A DNA stretch of 64,000 bases, taken from contig NZ_JABFCN010000009.1 in assembly GCF_013087515.1 (NCBI RefSeq), positions 186,001 through 250,000 on the forward strand, read 5' to 3'. The stretch comes from Rhizobium sophorae (GTDB lineage: Bacteria; Pseudomonadota; Alphaproteobacteria; Rhizobiales; Rhizobiaceae). The translations under genes and the position numbers were made by a program. This document shows, one piece after another, positions 33,256 to 42,482 of this stretch. Within the stretch, counting starts at the first letter, position 1. Every line of letters starts with the position of its first letter. A model generated the notes under the pieces. It was not told where the DNA came from. It was given only the letters and a program-made list of their open reading frames with translations, and searched no databases.

Positions 33256-33488
33256 TGCACAATCATGTTGTCTCTATAGACTAACGATCAATCATGGCGA
33301 GCAATGAACGCCGTTAGCGAACTCGCGTTTTGCTTCCGGCTGTCACAGCCGCATTTGGCTAGCTCTGATCGGGGCTTGGACGAACGAAAACGGGATCGGG
33401 GACATCTCGCAACTCAAGATCCTACCGGCGGCCGCTGCCACCTCCTTGCCCAAGCGACTCCCGGCCAGCGCACCTGATCCATATCCGA

Positions 33489-34391
33489 CTATGACGCCAG
33501 GCCCCGGACGAAATCCAGAAAGGCCCGCACCTTGGCCGAAACCAGGTTCGAGCTGTGGTGAAACGCATAGAGCGGGAACGTTTCGTCTCCCCAGTCCGGC
33601 AGTAACTGGACCAGCCTGTTCTGGGCAATAAAGTCCCTGGCATAGATTTCCAGCAGCTGGGCAACGCCGGTACCACCCAGGCACGCGCCGAGCAGCGAGC
33701 CGGTATCGTTGACCATCAGACGGCCGGATGCGGCAAGCGGGACGACCTCCTTCCCGCGTTGGAATTCCCATTCGAACGGACGGCCCGTCGTGGGGTCGCG
33801 GATCAGCAGGCACTGATGGTCCTGGGCGAGCTGTTCGGGATGCGCCGGCGCGCCGTGCCTGGCGACGTAGGCCGGAGAAGCGCATGTCAGGACGTGCGTC
33901 TCCAGCAACAGGCGAGCCTTGAGCGAAGACGGCTCGGGCGCCCCGAACCGGACGGCGACGTCAACGCCCTCGGCGACAAGATCGCCCATGGCATCCCGGA
34001 CGCTGATCTCGACGGAGAGTTCGGGATAGTGATCCAGAAACTCCCCTAGCCGCGGCGCAAGAACATAATGTCCGAAGGTTCCGTCGACGTTCACGCGCAA
34101 TCGTCCACGCACGATTGCCTTGCTCTTGCCCGCGCTCACAGCCGCTTCTCCGATGCCCGCAAGCAACGGCGCCACGGCTTCGTAGAAACGGCGCCCTTCG
34201 TCGGTCAGCGAAATCGCCCGGGCGGTCCGATTGAAGATGCGGATGCCCACGCGCTCTTCCAAACGCGCAACGGCGCGGCTCACCGCGGGCTGGGTCAGCC
34301 CCATCGCCTCACCGGCTCGCGCAAAGCTACCGGCCTCAACCACGGCGACCACGACCCCTATTCCACTTAGCAGCCGGCTATCGAAGCTCAT
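33489..34391 (-). CDS. LysR family transcriptional regulator
   Basis: A 300-residue LysR protein with the HTH VVVAVVEAGSFARAGEAMGLTQPAVSRAVARLEERVG and an effector domain (GRLRVNVDGTFGHYVLAPRLGEFL onward). It is divergent from the SDR-DUF1097-SDR operon at 34504 with a 112-base control region containing a GTCAT-N7-ATGAC dyad. It is therefore the probable regulator of that operon. Confidence 0.92.
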   Translation of the reverse strand: MSFDSRLLSGIGVVVAVVEAGSFARAGEAMGLTQPAVSRAVARLEERVGIRIFNRTARAISLTDEGRRFYEAVAPLLAGIGEAAVSAGKSKAIVRGRLRVNVDGTFGHYVLAPRLGEFLDHYPELSVEISVRDAMGDLVAEGVDVAVRFGAPEPSSLKARLLLETHVLTCASPAYVARHGAPAHPEQLAQDHQCLLIRDPTTGRPFEWEFQRGKEVVPLAASGRLMVNDTGSLLGACLGGTGVAQLLEIYARDFIAQNRLVQLLPDWGDETFPLYAFHHSSNLVSAKVRAFLDFVRGLAS

Positions 34392-34405
34392 GACACATAC
34401 TTTTA

Positions 34406-34422
34406 GTCATTATTGGGATGAC
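34406..34422. promoter_or_regulatory. Dyad GTCAT-N7-ATGAC, candidate LysR operator
   Basis: A perfect 5-bp inverted repeat with a 7-base spacer, 15 bases upstream of the LysR start and 80 bases before the divergent SDR. Its position and partly AT-rich setting suit a LysR autoregulatory site; the motif does not strictly fit T-N11-A. Confidence 0.4.
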
Positions 34423-34503
34423 GAGTATGCATTATTTTTATTGGGCGGAAACCGCTAAATTTCCCGTCAGCCGCGGTGCGGTATATCAGGAAAGGCAGAA
34501 GTC

Positions 34504-35241
34504 ATGAGCGAAACGAACAAGGTGGCCCTGGTTACGGGCTCTTCGCGCGGGATAGGTGCTGTCATTGCGCAGCGTCTCGCGGGTGACGGCTTCAAAGTCG
34601 TCGTGAACTATGCGCGTGGCGCGGAAGCCGCGCAGGAGGTTGTGGACAGGATCGCAGCGGCAGGCGGCGAAGCGATCACGGCTCAGGCAGATATTTCCGA
34701 CCCTGCGGCGGTTGCGGCGATGTTCGACACAGCCGAGCGGTCTTTCGGCGGCATCGATGTCGCCGTGAACAACGCCGGCATAATGCGGCTGGCGCCGATC
34801 GTCGAATTTGCCGACGATACCTTCGACCAGACCGTCGCGATCAATCTTAAAGGCACGTTCAATGTCGCTCGCCAGGCCGGCAGGCAACTGCGCGAGGGCG
34901 GGCGCATCATCAACCTGTCCAGCAGCGTCATCGGCATGCGTCTTCCCTCCTATGGCGTCTACATCGCGACCAAGGCTGCGGTGGAAGGGCTGACGCAGGT
35001 GCTCGCGCAGGAAATGCGTGGCCGAGGAATCAGGGTGAATGCCGTTGCGCCGGGGCCGACCGCCACGGACCTCTTCCTCGAGGGCAAGAGCCCGGAACTC
35101 ATCGACCGGATGGCCAAGATGAACCCGCTCGAGCGGCTCGGCCAGCCCGAGGATATCGCCCGCGTGGTTTCGTTTTTGGCAGGGCCGGAAGGTGCCTGGG
35201 TGAATGGTCAGACGCTGCGGGCAAACGGCGGCATGTGCTGA
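34504..35241 (+). CDS. SDR oxidoreductase (FabG-like)
   Basis: A 245-residue classical SDR: VTGSSRGIGAVIAQRL, VNNAGIMRLAP, NLSSSVIGMRLPSYGVYIATKAA (catalytic Ser and YxxxK), VNAVAPGPTATDLF and GQTLRANGGMC at the end. It resembles 3-oxoacyl-ACP reductases but the substrate is unknown. It is first of an operon with DUF1097, SDR and NTF2-like genes. A very similar SDR stands at 48895, there with a Tat signal. Confidence 0.92.
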   Translation: MSETNKVALVTGSSRGIGAVIAQRLAGDGFKVVVNYARGAEAAQEVVDRIAAAGGEAITAQADISDPAAVAAMFDTAERSFGGIDVAVNNAGIMRLAPIVEFADDTFDQTVAINLKGTFNVARQAGRQLREGGRIINLSSSVIGMRLPSYGVYIATKAAVEGLTQVLAQEMRGRGIRVNAVAPGPTATDLFLEGKSPELIDRMAKMNPLERLGQPEDIARVVSFLAGPEGAWVNGQTLRANGGMC

Positions 35242-35295
35242 ACCGATCCCAGGCAGTCCTACATCGACAATCAGAAAGATTGAGGAGATCAAGAG

Positions 35296-35823
35296 ATGTC
35301 ACATGAAACCAACTCGACCGCGTCAACCGCACAAGGCCGCAACACAGGTACCGGGATTTATATCATACTGACCGTCACAGCGGCACTGACAGCCGCGACG
35401 GCGGCCCAGACAAGTCTGCTCCTGACACTTCCGCCTTGGGCGATGTTCATGGGCTGGGTTGCCTATTTTACACGCCGTCCCTCTGCCGCCGAGGGCTTCC
35501 AGAGCTGGGTCTGCACGGTACTCGGGCTGTGCGTCGGCGCGGCTGCCGTACTGGCGGTGCCGTTGCTCGCACCGACCCTTGGCAGCGTGGCGTTTCCCGT
35601 GGTCGTGTTGTGCGTGGCGCTTACCGTCATCTCCACACGCGGCCTTCCGGTCCTCAGCAATCTGCTCGGCTATTTCATCGGCCTGATTACCTTCTTCGCC
35701 GCCCATCTTGAGCCGGAGCTTTCTTCAATCGCGAAGCTTGGAAGCGCTACCGCAATCGGCTCGATCGCAGGATGGGTTGTTCAGACGGTGGAGAAGAAGA
35801 TCCGGAGCATCGTTGCGGCCTAG
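35296..35823 (+). CDS. DUF1097-family membrane protein (second copy)
   Basis: A 175-residue inner-membrane protein with about five hydrophobic segments, including LPPWAMFMGWVAYFTRRPS and LSNLLGYFIGLITFFAAHLEPE. These match the corresponding segments of the protein at 12333. It follows an SDR, as the other copy does. Function unknown; the repeated association suggests that the pair forms a functional unit. Confidence 0.8.
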   Translation: MSHETNSTASTAQGRNTGTGIYIILTVTAALTAATAAQTSLLLTLPPWAMFMGWVAYFTRRPSAAEGFQSWVCTVLGLCVGAAAVLAVPLLAPTLGSVAFPVVVLCVALTVISTRGLPVLSNLLGYFIGLITFFAAHLEPELSSIAKLGSATAIGSIAGWVVQTVEKKIRSIVAA

Positions 35824-35861
35824 TTGAGCCAGCACATCGAAGGCAACACACGGAGAAGACC

Positions 35862-36773
35862 ATGACCAAGGTCGTCATTATCACGGGAGCCGGCACTGGC
35901 ATGGGCCGGCTCGTAGCAAGAAGTCTTGCTCAGGCAGGGCACACCGTCTACGCCACCATGCGCTTCGTTGAGGGTCGCAACAGGGACAAGGCTGAAGAGG
36001 CCCTCGCATTCGCGAGCGACCATGAGGTTAATCTGCGGCCGCTGGAACTCGATGTGAACTCCGACGCCTCCATCGAGCAGGCAGTCCAGACCGTTACGGC
36101 GAACGAAGGCCGTATTGACGTCCTCGTGCACAACGCGGCGCATCTTTACTTCGGCATCACTGAAGCCTTTACCCCGGAGCAGATCCTGGCAAGCCTGAAC
36201 ACGAATACGGTCGGAGCCCTGCGGGTGAACCGTCGCGTATTGCCGGTGATGCGCGAACAGGGCTCGGGTCTTCTCCTTTGGATTGGCAGCGGCACATCCC
36301 GTGTCGTTCCGCCGTTCCTTGCTCCGTATACAGCGGCGAAAGCCGCGATGGACTCGTTCGCAGACAGCATCTCCTACGAGGTCGCCAGATTTGGCATCGA
36401 GACCTCAATTTTGATGCCTGGCCCATTCGTTGAAGGCACGGCCCACTTTCCGCATGCCGAATTTCCGGCGGACGAGACAGTCCAGAAGAAGTATCTCGCG
36501 CTTTACGAGGATGCCATTGCCGGAAACGAGCAGTCGACAAGGGCGCTTTTCCCCGACGATGTGACCGCAGACGTGCAGGCCGTCGCCGACGAAGCTCTTA
36601 GGATCGTCGATCTCCCGCATGGATCACGACCTTACAGATCCGAGGTGGACTTCAGCGATTTTGGCGATGCCCCAGTCAACGCTGTGGCCACTGTAATGCG
36701 CGAACGGCTCCTGAAGCGCTTCGGGCTCTCCGATCTGCTCCACCCGACGAACTTCAGATCACAGGGGAAATGA
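35862..36773 (+). CDS. SDR oxidoreductase
   Basis: A 303-residue SDR with ITGAGTGMGRLVARSLAQAG, VLVHNAAHLYFG, WIGSGTSRVVPPFLAPYTAAKAA (Ser and YxxxK) and a C-terminal extension unlike the neighbouring SDRs. NNAG is replaced by HNAA, a mild deviation. It begins 38 bases after the DUF1097 gene and ends 4 bases before the NTF2-like frame, within the operon under the LysR at 33489. Confidence 0.88.
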   Translation: MTKVVIITGAGTGMGRLVARSLAQAGHTVYATMRFVEGRNRDKAEEALAFASDHEVNLRPLELDVNSDASIEQAVQTVTANEGRIDVLVHNAAHLYFGITEAFTPEQILASLNTNTVGALRVNRRVLPVMREQGSGLLLWIGSGTSRVVPPFLAPYTAAKAAMDSFADSISYEVARFGIETSILMPGPFVEGTAHFPHAEFPADETVQKKYLALYEDAIAGNEQSTRALFPDDVTADVQAVADEALRIVDLPHGSRPYRSEVDFSDFGDAPVNAVATVMRERLLKRFGLSDLLHPTNFRSQGK

Positions 36774-36801
36774 AACCTTGCAGACGGATGATACAATCGA
36801 A

Positions 36802-37149
36802 ATGTCAAAAAACATCCCCGCCGATTTGCCGAACGTCATCCGGAACTTCGTTCTGCGCACGAACGCCGGAGATTCAGCCGGTGTCCTGGAATGTTTCACG
36901 TCAGATGCAATCCTGAGCGACGGCGATCAGAAATATCAAGGTCGGGCAGAGCTGGCGGCGTGGGATCGAAATGACAACGTGGGTGTCCAATCGCAACTGA
37001 CAATTACAACATGGGCAGTGTTCTTCCGAGGTTATCGCATCGCGGTCAAAGTCGCCGGGAACGGTTTCACCGGAACGGGCGAAATGAATTTTCAACTACT
37101 TGACGGAAAGATCGCTCTTCTCAGCATTTCGGAAGCGAACGTCAACTAG
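36802..37149 (+). CDS. NTF2-like/SnoaL-type small protein
   Basis: About 115 residues from the ATG (MSKNIPADLPNVIRNF); a TTG at 36778 extends it by 8 codons. The layout (helical start, CFTSDAILSDGDQKYQGRAELAAW, then strands) is that of the NTF2/SnoaL fold, a cone-shaped domain that binds or isomerises small ligands. It ends the SDR-DUF1097-SDR operon. Specific role unknown. Confidence 0.7.
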   Translation: MSKNIPADLPNVIRNFVLRTNAGDSAGVLECFTSDAILSDGDQKYQGRAELAAWDRNDNVGVQSQLTITTWAVFFRGYRIAVKVAGNGFTGTGEMNFQLLDGKIALLSISEANVN

Positions 37150-37357
37150 CGATGGCGTGCAGGCATGTCTTGCCTTGGCTGCGTCACCCGGCCACGTCGA
37201 AGAATCTGCCTGCTTCGCAGTTCTTGTGGTGGCGAGAAATCAAGGTCGTGACCATGTCAATAATCTGACATCCTTACGGTCCGATCGTAACTTCACTGGT
37301 CTTGTGAACTGCGACAGACTTGTTCCGGCAATGTCTCCTGAGGCTACTCCCGGTCAG

Positions 37358-37978
37358 TCAGCCCCCTCGCTGGACCCCTGCCGCCTCGAGATCGGCGACC
37401 GTGTCGATATCGATCGATTCGCAAGGATTGATCGATATCGTGCCCGCTCCGGGCAGCATGCTAAAGAGCCCGCGTGCTCCTTCATCTCCACGCAATTCCG
37501 TGAGCCGATCAAATAAATCACGCCTAAAGGCCGCCGGGGGCATAAGGATCTCGCCCTTCCTGGAGAAGACTGCTGCCCGGTCGCCTGTGATCGCCTGACG
37601 CAGGGCGAGCAGGTGGCGCTCTGATACCTCAGGCATATCCGCAAGGAGGATCAGCGCAGCACCTACGGGGTAATTGCTTGCGCAACGGATGCCTTCGGAG
37701 ATCGAGGCGGCCAGCGCCGGCACTTTCGTTCGGCAGACAGCTACCGACCAGCCCATCGCCTGCAAAGTCTCGGTGCGGGCGCGCTACCGTTCTCCAACGA
37801 CCGCGATGCGTATAGCGACGGCTTCGCCTTTTAACAGTCGCGCGCTCCGCTCTAAAATTGGAGCTCCCCGGTACATCGCCATAAGCTTGTCACCGGCCTC
37901 GAAGCGGCTCGACTTGCCGGCGGCGAGGAGAATTATGGCCGTGTCTGAAAAGGGTCGATCGAAACCTGCTTCCAGCAA
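37358..37978 (-). pseudogene. MocA/MobA-like nucleotidyltransferase interrupted by an amber codon
   Basis: One continuous frame of about 206 codons encodes a molybdenum-cofactor-type nucleotidyltransferase: IILLAAGKSSRFEAGDKL for nucleotide binding, then LILLADMPEVS and a C-terminal DTVADLEAAG. At 37784-37786 the frame holds TAG (reading VVGER-stop-RARTETLQAMGW). The family normally runs straight through here, and a single C-to-T change in CAG would explain it. Such enzymes attach CMP to molybdopterin for xanthine dehydrogenase-family hydroxylases. It overlaps xdhC-like by 46 bases. It is probably non-functional unless the stop is suppressed. Confidence 0.8.
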
Positions 37979-38877
37979 CCGAGAATCTCCGCCAAAATTG
38001 AGACAGCAAGGGATGAGGCATCGCGCATTGAAGCGACTAACCCGACAGGCGCCCTAATGCGCCGGATCTGTTGCTCACCGCATCCGAGCGCGCGCAGGCG
38101 ATTGCATCGCCGTTCATGCGTCTTGCGGCTGCCGACGGCGCCGATGAAGAACGCCGGGCCTTGCAATGCCTGAACGAGTAAAGGATCCTCCCAGTCGGCG
38201 TCATGGAGCGACAGAATAACCGCCGTCCAGGGATCGTCGTCAAGAACTGGCAACGACGTTGGTATCTGCATGCGCAATGCCCTTGAGAGATCGAGCGCTG
38301 GATCAGCATTGCCAAAATCTTGCTCCGGCATCTGAAGAAGAACCGGCAGACCGGCCGCGGTAGCGACCCTGTGCAACGCGATCGCATCGGCGCTACGTCC
38401 GGCTATCCGGATCCGCAGCTTCGGCAGATAGGTGAAGATATGATCGACCTCCCCGGTTGGAGCGAGCACGATCTCGCCGCACTCACGAAAGCCGAGGCGC
38501 TGGGGAATGCGGGCGGCAAGCAAATCGGCGCAGCGGCGCACAACCATGGGATCGGCATTTGGAACGATCAATACTTCGACCGCCCCACCGCAAGGAAGCG
38601 GCAGATCCAGAAATGGAGAGCCTGAACCATAACGCAGTTTTCTGGCCTTACCGTCTGAGAATGCGTCAAGAGCATGCCTTGCAACGTCGGCATCGAGACA
38701 GCCGCCGGAAATGTAGCCAACGCGTTGGCCCGTTCGCGAGACCGTCATCACCGCGCCTGGGGCCCTGACACCACCGCCTTCGGTCAATGTGATCGCAACA
38801 AGTGCTGCTCCACCCTCGAACCGCTGCTCAAGCCATGCCGCGAGGACGTCCTCGATATGTTCAGCATAACGAATCAT
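37933..38877 (-). CDS. XdhC/CoxI-family molybdenum hydroxylase maturation protein
   Basis: A 314-residue protein. The N-terminal XdhC/CoxI domain contains RAPGAVMTVSRTGQRVGYISGGCLDADV with the conserved Cys. The C-terminal Rossmann domain includes VILSLHDADWEDPLL and FIGAVGSRKTHERR. XdhC proteins hold the sulfurated molybdenum cofactor and insert it into xanthine dehydrogenase-family enzymes. Together with the interrupted nucleotidyltransferase it should serve the hydroxylases at 2774-9313, although it lies about 28 kb away from them. Confidence 0.9.
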   Translation of the reverse strand: MIRYAEHIEDVLAAWLEQRFEGGAALVAITLTEGGGVRAPGAVMTVSRTGQRVGYISGGCLDADVARHALDAFSDGKARKLRYGSGSPFLDLPLPCGGAVEVLIVPNADPMVVRRCADLLAARIPQRLGFRECGEIVLAPTGEVDHIFTYLPKLRIRIAGRSADAIALHRVATAAGLPVLLQMPEQDFGNADPALDLSRALRMQIPTSLPVLDDDPWTAVILSLHDADWEDPLLVQALQGPAFFIGAVGSRKTHERRCNRLRALGCGEQQIRRIRAPVGLVASMRDASSLAVSILAEILGCWKQVSIDPFQTRP

Positions 38878-39046
38878 GGCGCAAGACCGCGGGTTTTCCG
38901 CCCTCTAGCAGTTGTGATCGGCGCATTGCTTGGAGATATGGCACAGTCGGACGTCGCGCGGCCTGCCGCAGGGATGTCCGCCACGCCGGAAACCAACATC
39001 GATTGGCAGACCGCAAAATCCGTCAGGCCTCGGCTTTCCGGCCTCT

Positions 39047-39520
39047 TCATATGAAGGCAATCCAACGGCCTGAAAACACCGCGCTGGTCCAAAGGGCGAG
39101 AGACAGCCCGGCCGCGAGACGACCATGGGATGTTCCCAGTCCACCCCGCACGTCGGCCGAACCCGTACCCAGGCGCAGAACCAGCGCGTTCGTTCCAGCG
39201 ATCAACAAGAGGGCCATCTTTGCCAAAAAAGCCGGATTGAACGCATAGTTTCCAATCCGCACCGAAACGAGGAGCACTCCCGTGGTCGCGGCGACAGCGA
39301 ACCCGGCCAGCGCCACCCGGACCAGGCCTGGAAGCGCCTCGTCCAGCTTTGCGCTGACAACGCCAAGAAGGCGAAGATCGACGGTGACAATGCAGCCCAC
39401 GAGCAGGGCGATACCGAAGATGTGCAGCGCCGAGATAGCCGGATAGAGACCGGGAACAGTCACGATCATCCGAACGAGCGGTAACGCCTCGATCCAGCGA
39501 AACGCTGCACTCAGTTGCAT
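39047..39520 (-). CDS. Four-segment membrane protein (DUF6644/DUF2214-like)
   Basis: A 157-residue protein (MQLSAAFRWIEALPLVRMIV) with about four membrane segments. The pattern YPAISALHIFGIALLVGCIVTVDLRLLGV, with a conserved His, is typical of small integral proteins of this group. Function unknown. It overlaps the upstream DUF6152-like gene by 10 bases, so the two are a translational pair. Confidence 0.7.
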   Translation of the reverse strand: MQLSAAFRWIEALPLVRMIVTVPGLYPAISALHIFGIALLVGCIVTVDLRLLGVVSAKLDEALPGLVRVALAGFAVAATTGVLLVSVRIGNYAFNPAFLAKMALLLIAGTNALVLRLGTGSADVRGGLGTSHGRLAAGLSLALWTSAVFSGRWIAFI

Positions 39521-39981
39521 CCATCTACTCCTCGCGCCCAGTCCCCGGTGTAAGATACGACCTCGCCGTCCGATAACCGCACCCAGGTGCTGCGTAGCTG
39601 GTGGGGAGACAGGCAATTGCGAAGGGCAACGATGGTGACCCGATCCCCGACACGTAATCTGTCAGCGAGATCGTAAAACAGGCGCACGGGAGAAAGCTCG
39701 ACGTCGCGTTCCACGCCAACGTCCTCCGCACGGGTCCTGGGCGGCCCGAAATATTCCTCCGGTCTGCCGAGACCGCGCGCAGGAAATTCATTGGCCTCTC
39801 CTCTCACAGTGAAAACAGGATGAGGCGGACTAAACGTGGCCGCAGTCACCGTTCCGTGTAAAATGATCGGCGCAGAAGCGTCATATCTACCAGTGACGCC
39901 ATGGTGGGCGGACACGAGCCCCGTGAGTGCCAAAAATCCAATCACGGTTCCAAACGTTGTGCGACCAATCCTCTTAAGCAT
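39511..39981 (-). CDS. DUF6152-like exported protein
   Basis: A 156-residue protein with a signal peptide (cleavage after LVSA) and mature start HHGVTGRYDASAPIILHGTVTAATFSPPHPVFTV, the mark of DUF6152 periplasmic proteins. His-His at the mature N-terminus may bind metal. The longer frame upstream is unlikely because the signal peptide begins at 39981. It is the first gene of a two-gene unit with the membrane protein downstream; the pair is often found together. Confidence 0.72.
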   Translation of the reverse strand: MLKRIGRTTFGTVIGFLALTGLVSAHHGVTGRYDASAPIILHGTVTAATFSPPHPVFTVRGEANEFPARGLGRPEEYFGPPRTRAEDVGVERDVELSPVRLFYDLADRLRVGDRVTIVALRNCLSPHQLRSTWVRLSDGEVVSYTGDWARGVDGCN

Positions 39982-40218
39982 GATGCTGCCCTTTCGTTGC
40001 TGTAACTGCGAGCACGGTTTTGCGTCGATGCTACAGCGCCCATGCTGCATGCTCCATGCGCTATCATCCGGAATATTCTCGCAATCGTCCGGAAACCTTT
40101 GGGTCCGTACTGTCGCTGTTAAACCGCAAAGACACCGGCTCGAGATAGATGAAGCCGATGCAGCGATTCGAGCGGAGCGACGCCTCCTGAAGGTCAATCG
40201 GGCTCCGCTCCCAATCAT

Positions 40219-41796
40219 TCATAAGTCCTCGATGGGCGGTCCGCCGATTTCAGATGGATCGATGATCTGCAGGGCTTCCAACAGCGGTCGGCTGGATCTT
40301 AGGAATTTGACTGCAGACCCTCTGAGTTCTTTCAGGTTCGCGTCCCTCGATTCAATGCTCTGGCCGTCTCTGACGAGTCGTTCGCCGATACTGTCGAGGA
40401 ACTCCCACACGTGGTTGGCCAGGGAATCCGCATCGGTTTTACCCTCCCTCAGGCCGAGGATAAACAGTTGTGCGATATGGGGTATAGCGATCCCACCTCC
40501 CGTCACCGGCGACACCATATGATGGAGATCCATGCTGATGCGCGCCCGTTCCAGGATATGTCGGTTCAACGCCTTGCATTGCTCCTGTACCTTTTTGGAG
40601 GGATCTCGAACTGGGGCCGTAAAACCCGCGCCCGTGAGAACCGTCAAAGCTTCAACAACGTCTTGAGGTAGAAACCCGCGCAGCTTCGAATGTTGCAGAA
40701 GTTCATCGACGCCTTTCGGCCTGTATTTGTCTTCACAAAGAGCCTCGAGGATCGGATCATATTTGTCTGCCGGCAGCTCCACTTCCCCTCTGCTGAGCGG
40801 GATCTTTTTCGGGATATCAACTATTGGCGTCGACAGCACGAAGGCCAGCGAGTGCCAGGCATCTCGATGTTCCGGGCCCGACAGTTTTCGGGCGCCCTTG
40901 ACGAAAATGTCACTTCGGAAACGCCTGTTCAGCAAATAGTCGCGCACCGTCTCGCGCATGATCGGATGGCCGATCTGCGAGACGAGCTTGCGACCTTCGT
41001 CGGTGAACTGGAGGGCGTCCATGCCGTCGAGCAGGCGTGCTGATCCGACATATGTAAGTTTGGCGTCGTCAAGGCTGCGGGCCATGTCGGAAAAATGCCC
41101 AAGATGCCAGTCTGCGTTCAAATATTCATGGGCAAGATAATTGGGTCCCTGCTTCATCAAATGTTTGAGATGATGTCCGGCGATCGGGTTTTCGTTGAAA
41201 TAGATTGAACCAGCCTTTGCGACATCTCCTAAAAACTGCAAAGCCCCTTCAATCATTCCAACGGGTCCCGAGATTTTCCCTTCACCATACTCCTGATAGA
41301 GGGACATCAACTCGCGGATCGGAATGATCGGCGCCCAGCCTGGCAGGCAGTTATAGCTTATATAGGCAATCCCGCCGGGGCGGAGCTTCCGCCTGATGAT
41401 ATCCGTTATAATCTTTCGGTTCGTTTCGGATATCCAGCTCCAGATGCCGTGAAGCGCGATGACATCGAAGTCGGGAAGATCGTTCCGGCTGGCGAGTTCT
41501 TCGAAGGAGTCGTCGAACAGATGAAGGCTGGCGCCAGATGCCGCAGCTAGCTTGCGAGCTTCCACCGTTTGCGTGGGGTTGAAGTCTGTTCCCCAATACG
41601 ATCCGACAGATCCCGCCGCATGCATATTGATGGAAACCCCTTGTCCAAAACCCAGTTCAAGATAGATCGGCTCCTCGCTCAGCTGCGGCTCTACCGCCTG
41701 GCAAAGACAGGCCAGGCGCAGCATGGTTGGGTTCATTTCTGGATAGTAGCCATGGGAATAGTTCAGATCAGTAAAGTAACCGTACGACCATGCCAT
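40219..41796 (-). CDS. Class I SAM methyltransferase with regulatory domain
   Basis: A 525-residue protein (MAWSYGYFTDLNYSHGYYPEMNP). The N-terminal methyltransferase fold has YLELGFGQGVSINMHAA as the SAM-binding motif I and FDVIALHGIWSWIS as motif IV region. The next domain (about residues 210-300, including NYLAHEYLNADWHLGHFSDMA) is the methyltransferase-regulatory domain, followed by an all-helical C-terminus. Target unknown. Gene edges are clear: a GGGAG site precedes the ATG. Operator copy B lies 377 bases upstream. Confidence 0.85.
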   Translation of the reverse strand: MAWSYGYFTDLNYSHGYYPEMNPTMLRLACLCQAVEPQLSEEPIYLELGFGQGVSINMHAAGSVGSYWGTDFNPTQTVEARKLAAASGASLHLFDDSFEELASRNDLPDFDVIALHGIWSWISETNRKIITDIIRRKLRPGGIAYISYNCLPGWAPIIPIRELMSLYQEYGEGKISGPVGMIEGALQFLGDVAKAGSIYFNENPIAGHHLKHLMKQGPNYLAHEYLNADWHLGHFSDMARSLDDAKLTYVGSARLLDGMDALQFTDEGRKLVSQIGHPIMRETVRDYLLNRRFRSDIFVKGARKLSGPEHRDAWHSLAFVLSTPIVDIPKKIPLSRGEVELPADKYDPILEALCEDKYRPKGVDELLQHSKLRGFLPQDVVEALTVLTGAGFTAPVRDPSKKVQEQCKALNRHILERARISMDLHHMVSPVTGGGIAIPHIAQLFILGLREGKTDADSLANHVWEFLDSIGERLVRDGQSIESRDANLKELRGSAVKFLRSSRPLLEALQIIDPSEIGGPPIEDL

Positions 41797-42482
41797 CAGT
41801 GAGACTCCCAGGACACGTTCAGGGCGTGGGCCCGCAGTCCTTTGTTGTTGAATTGAAAGGAGAAGAACGGCCTGAGCGGCACGATGCGCAACTGGCCTTA
41901 AACCGATTGGAGACGCGCTCCATTCGCGCAAAGGAAACGGACATGTGCTGATGCTATACAGGGCATCGAACGGACCGCCCTTACCGGTTTCAGCATTATA
42001 GTTTCCCTTTCTGATGACTCGGAGCGGATGATCGACGTGAGAGGTTCGTATCGTTCGAGACTTCGATGGCTATCCCCAATGATTCAGCGTTTCTCCTCGA
42101 ATGAAGGATTGAAACGGCCCGGACAGTTGCCAAGCATTGCGCCCCGCAAGCTACGCGCCCACCGCACGATGACGAATGCCAAAAGGCGCAAATTTCCTGC
42201 CTGATCCTCCAGATCAGCAGGGAGCTTTTTGGTTCAGTCGAAACCTGCCGCGGTTGGGTGAAGAGTTGGATATCGAAGGCAGGAAACCGGCCTTAAGCCA
42301 ACTTCCGTTCTGGAGCGCCCTTCCTTCAAACCCGCGGTCAAACGGAACTGGCGATGGACGTTCGTTTGGCGTCTTGCACGGCCGAGGCCGGCGGCGTAGC
42401 TCGGCGGGGAGGATACGAGCGGCATTGCGCGGTGACGATGCGAGGATGCGACCTTCCATATCACCGGGGCAGAGCATCACGT
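41797..42482. other. Long intergenic region with operator copy B
   Basis: Nearly 690 bases with no credible gene on either strand. It contains the operator-like copy B (42173-42210) and, to its right, a flank similar to that of copy A. It may be what remains of a deleted gene or promoter. Confidence 0.45.
42173..42210 (-). promoter_or_regulatory. AraC-type operator copy B
   Basis: CGAATGCC, 17 bases, TGCCTGATCCTCC on the plus strand. It is the closest relative of copies A and C; GATGACGAATGCCAAAA and a later GGTTCAGTC are shared with copy C. It lies 377 bases upstream of the methyltransferase gene and 270 bases past the RND gene end. Confidence 0.55.

Noticed and set aside
37784-37786. TAG read as pyrrolysine or a programmed recoding site
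   Set aside because: No sign of a pyrrolysine context and the position is not conserved as special in the family; a nonsense mutation is simpler.
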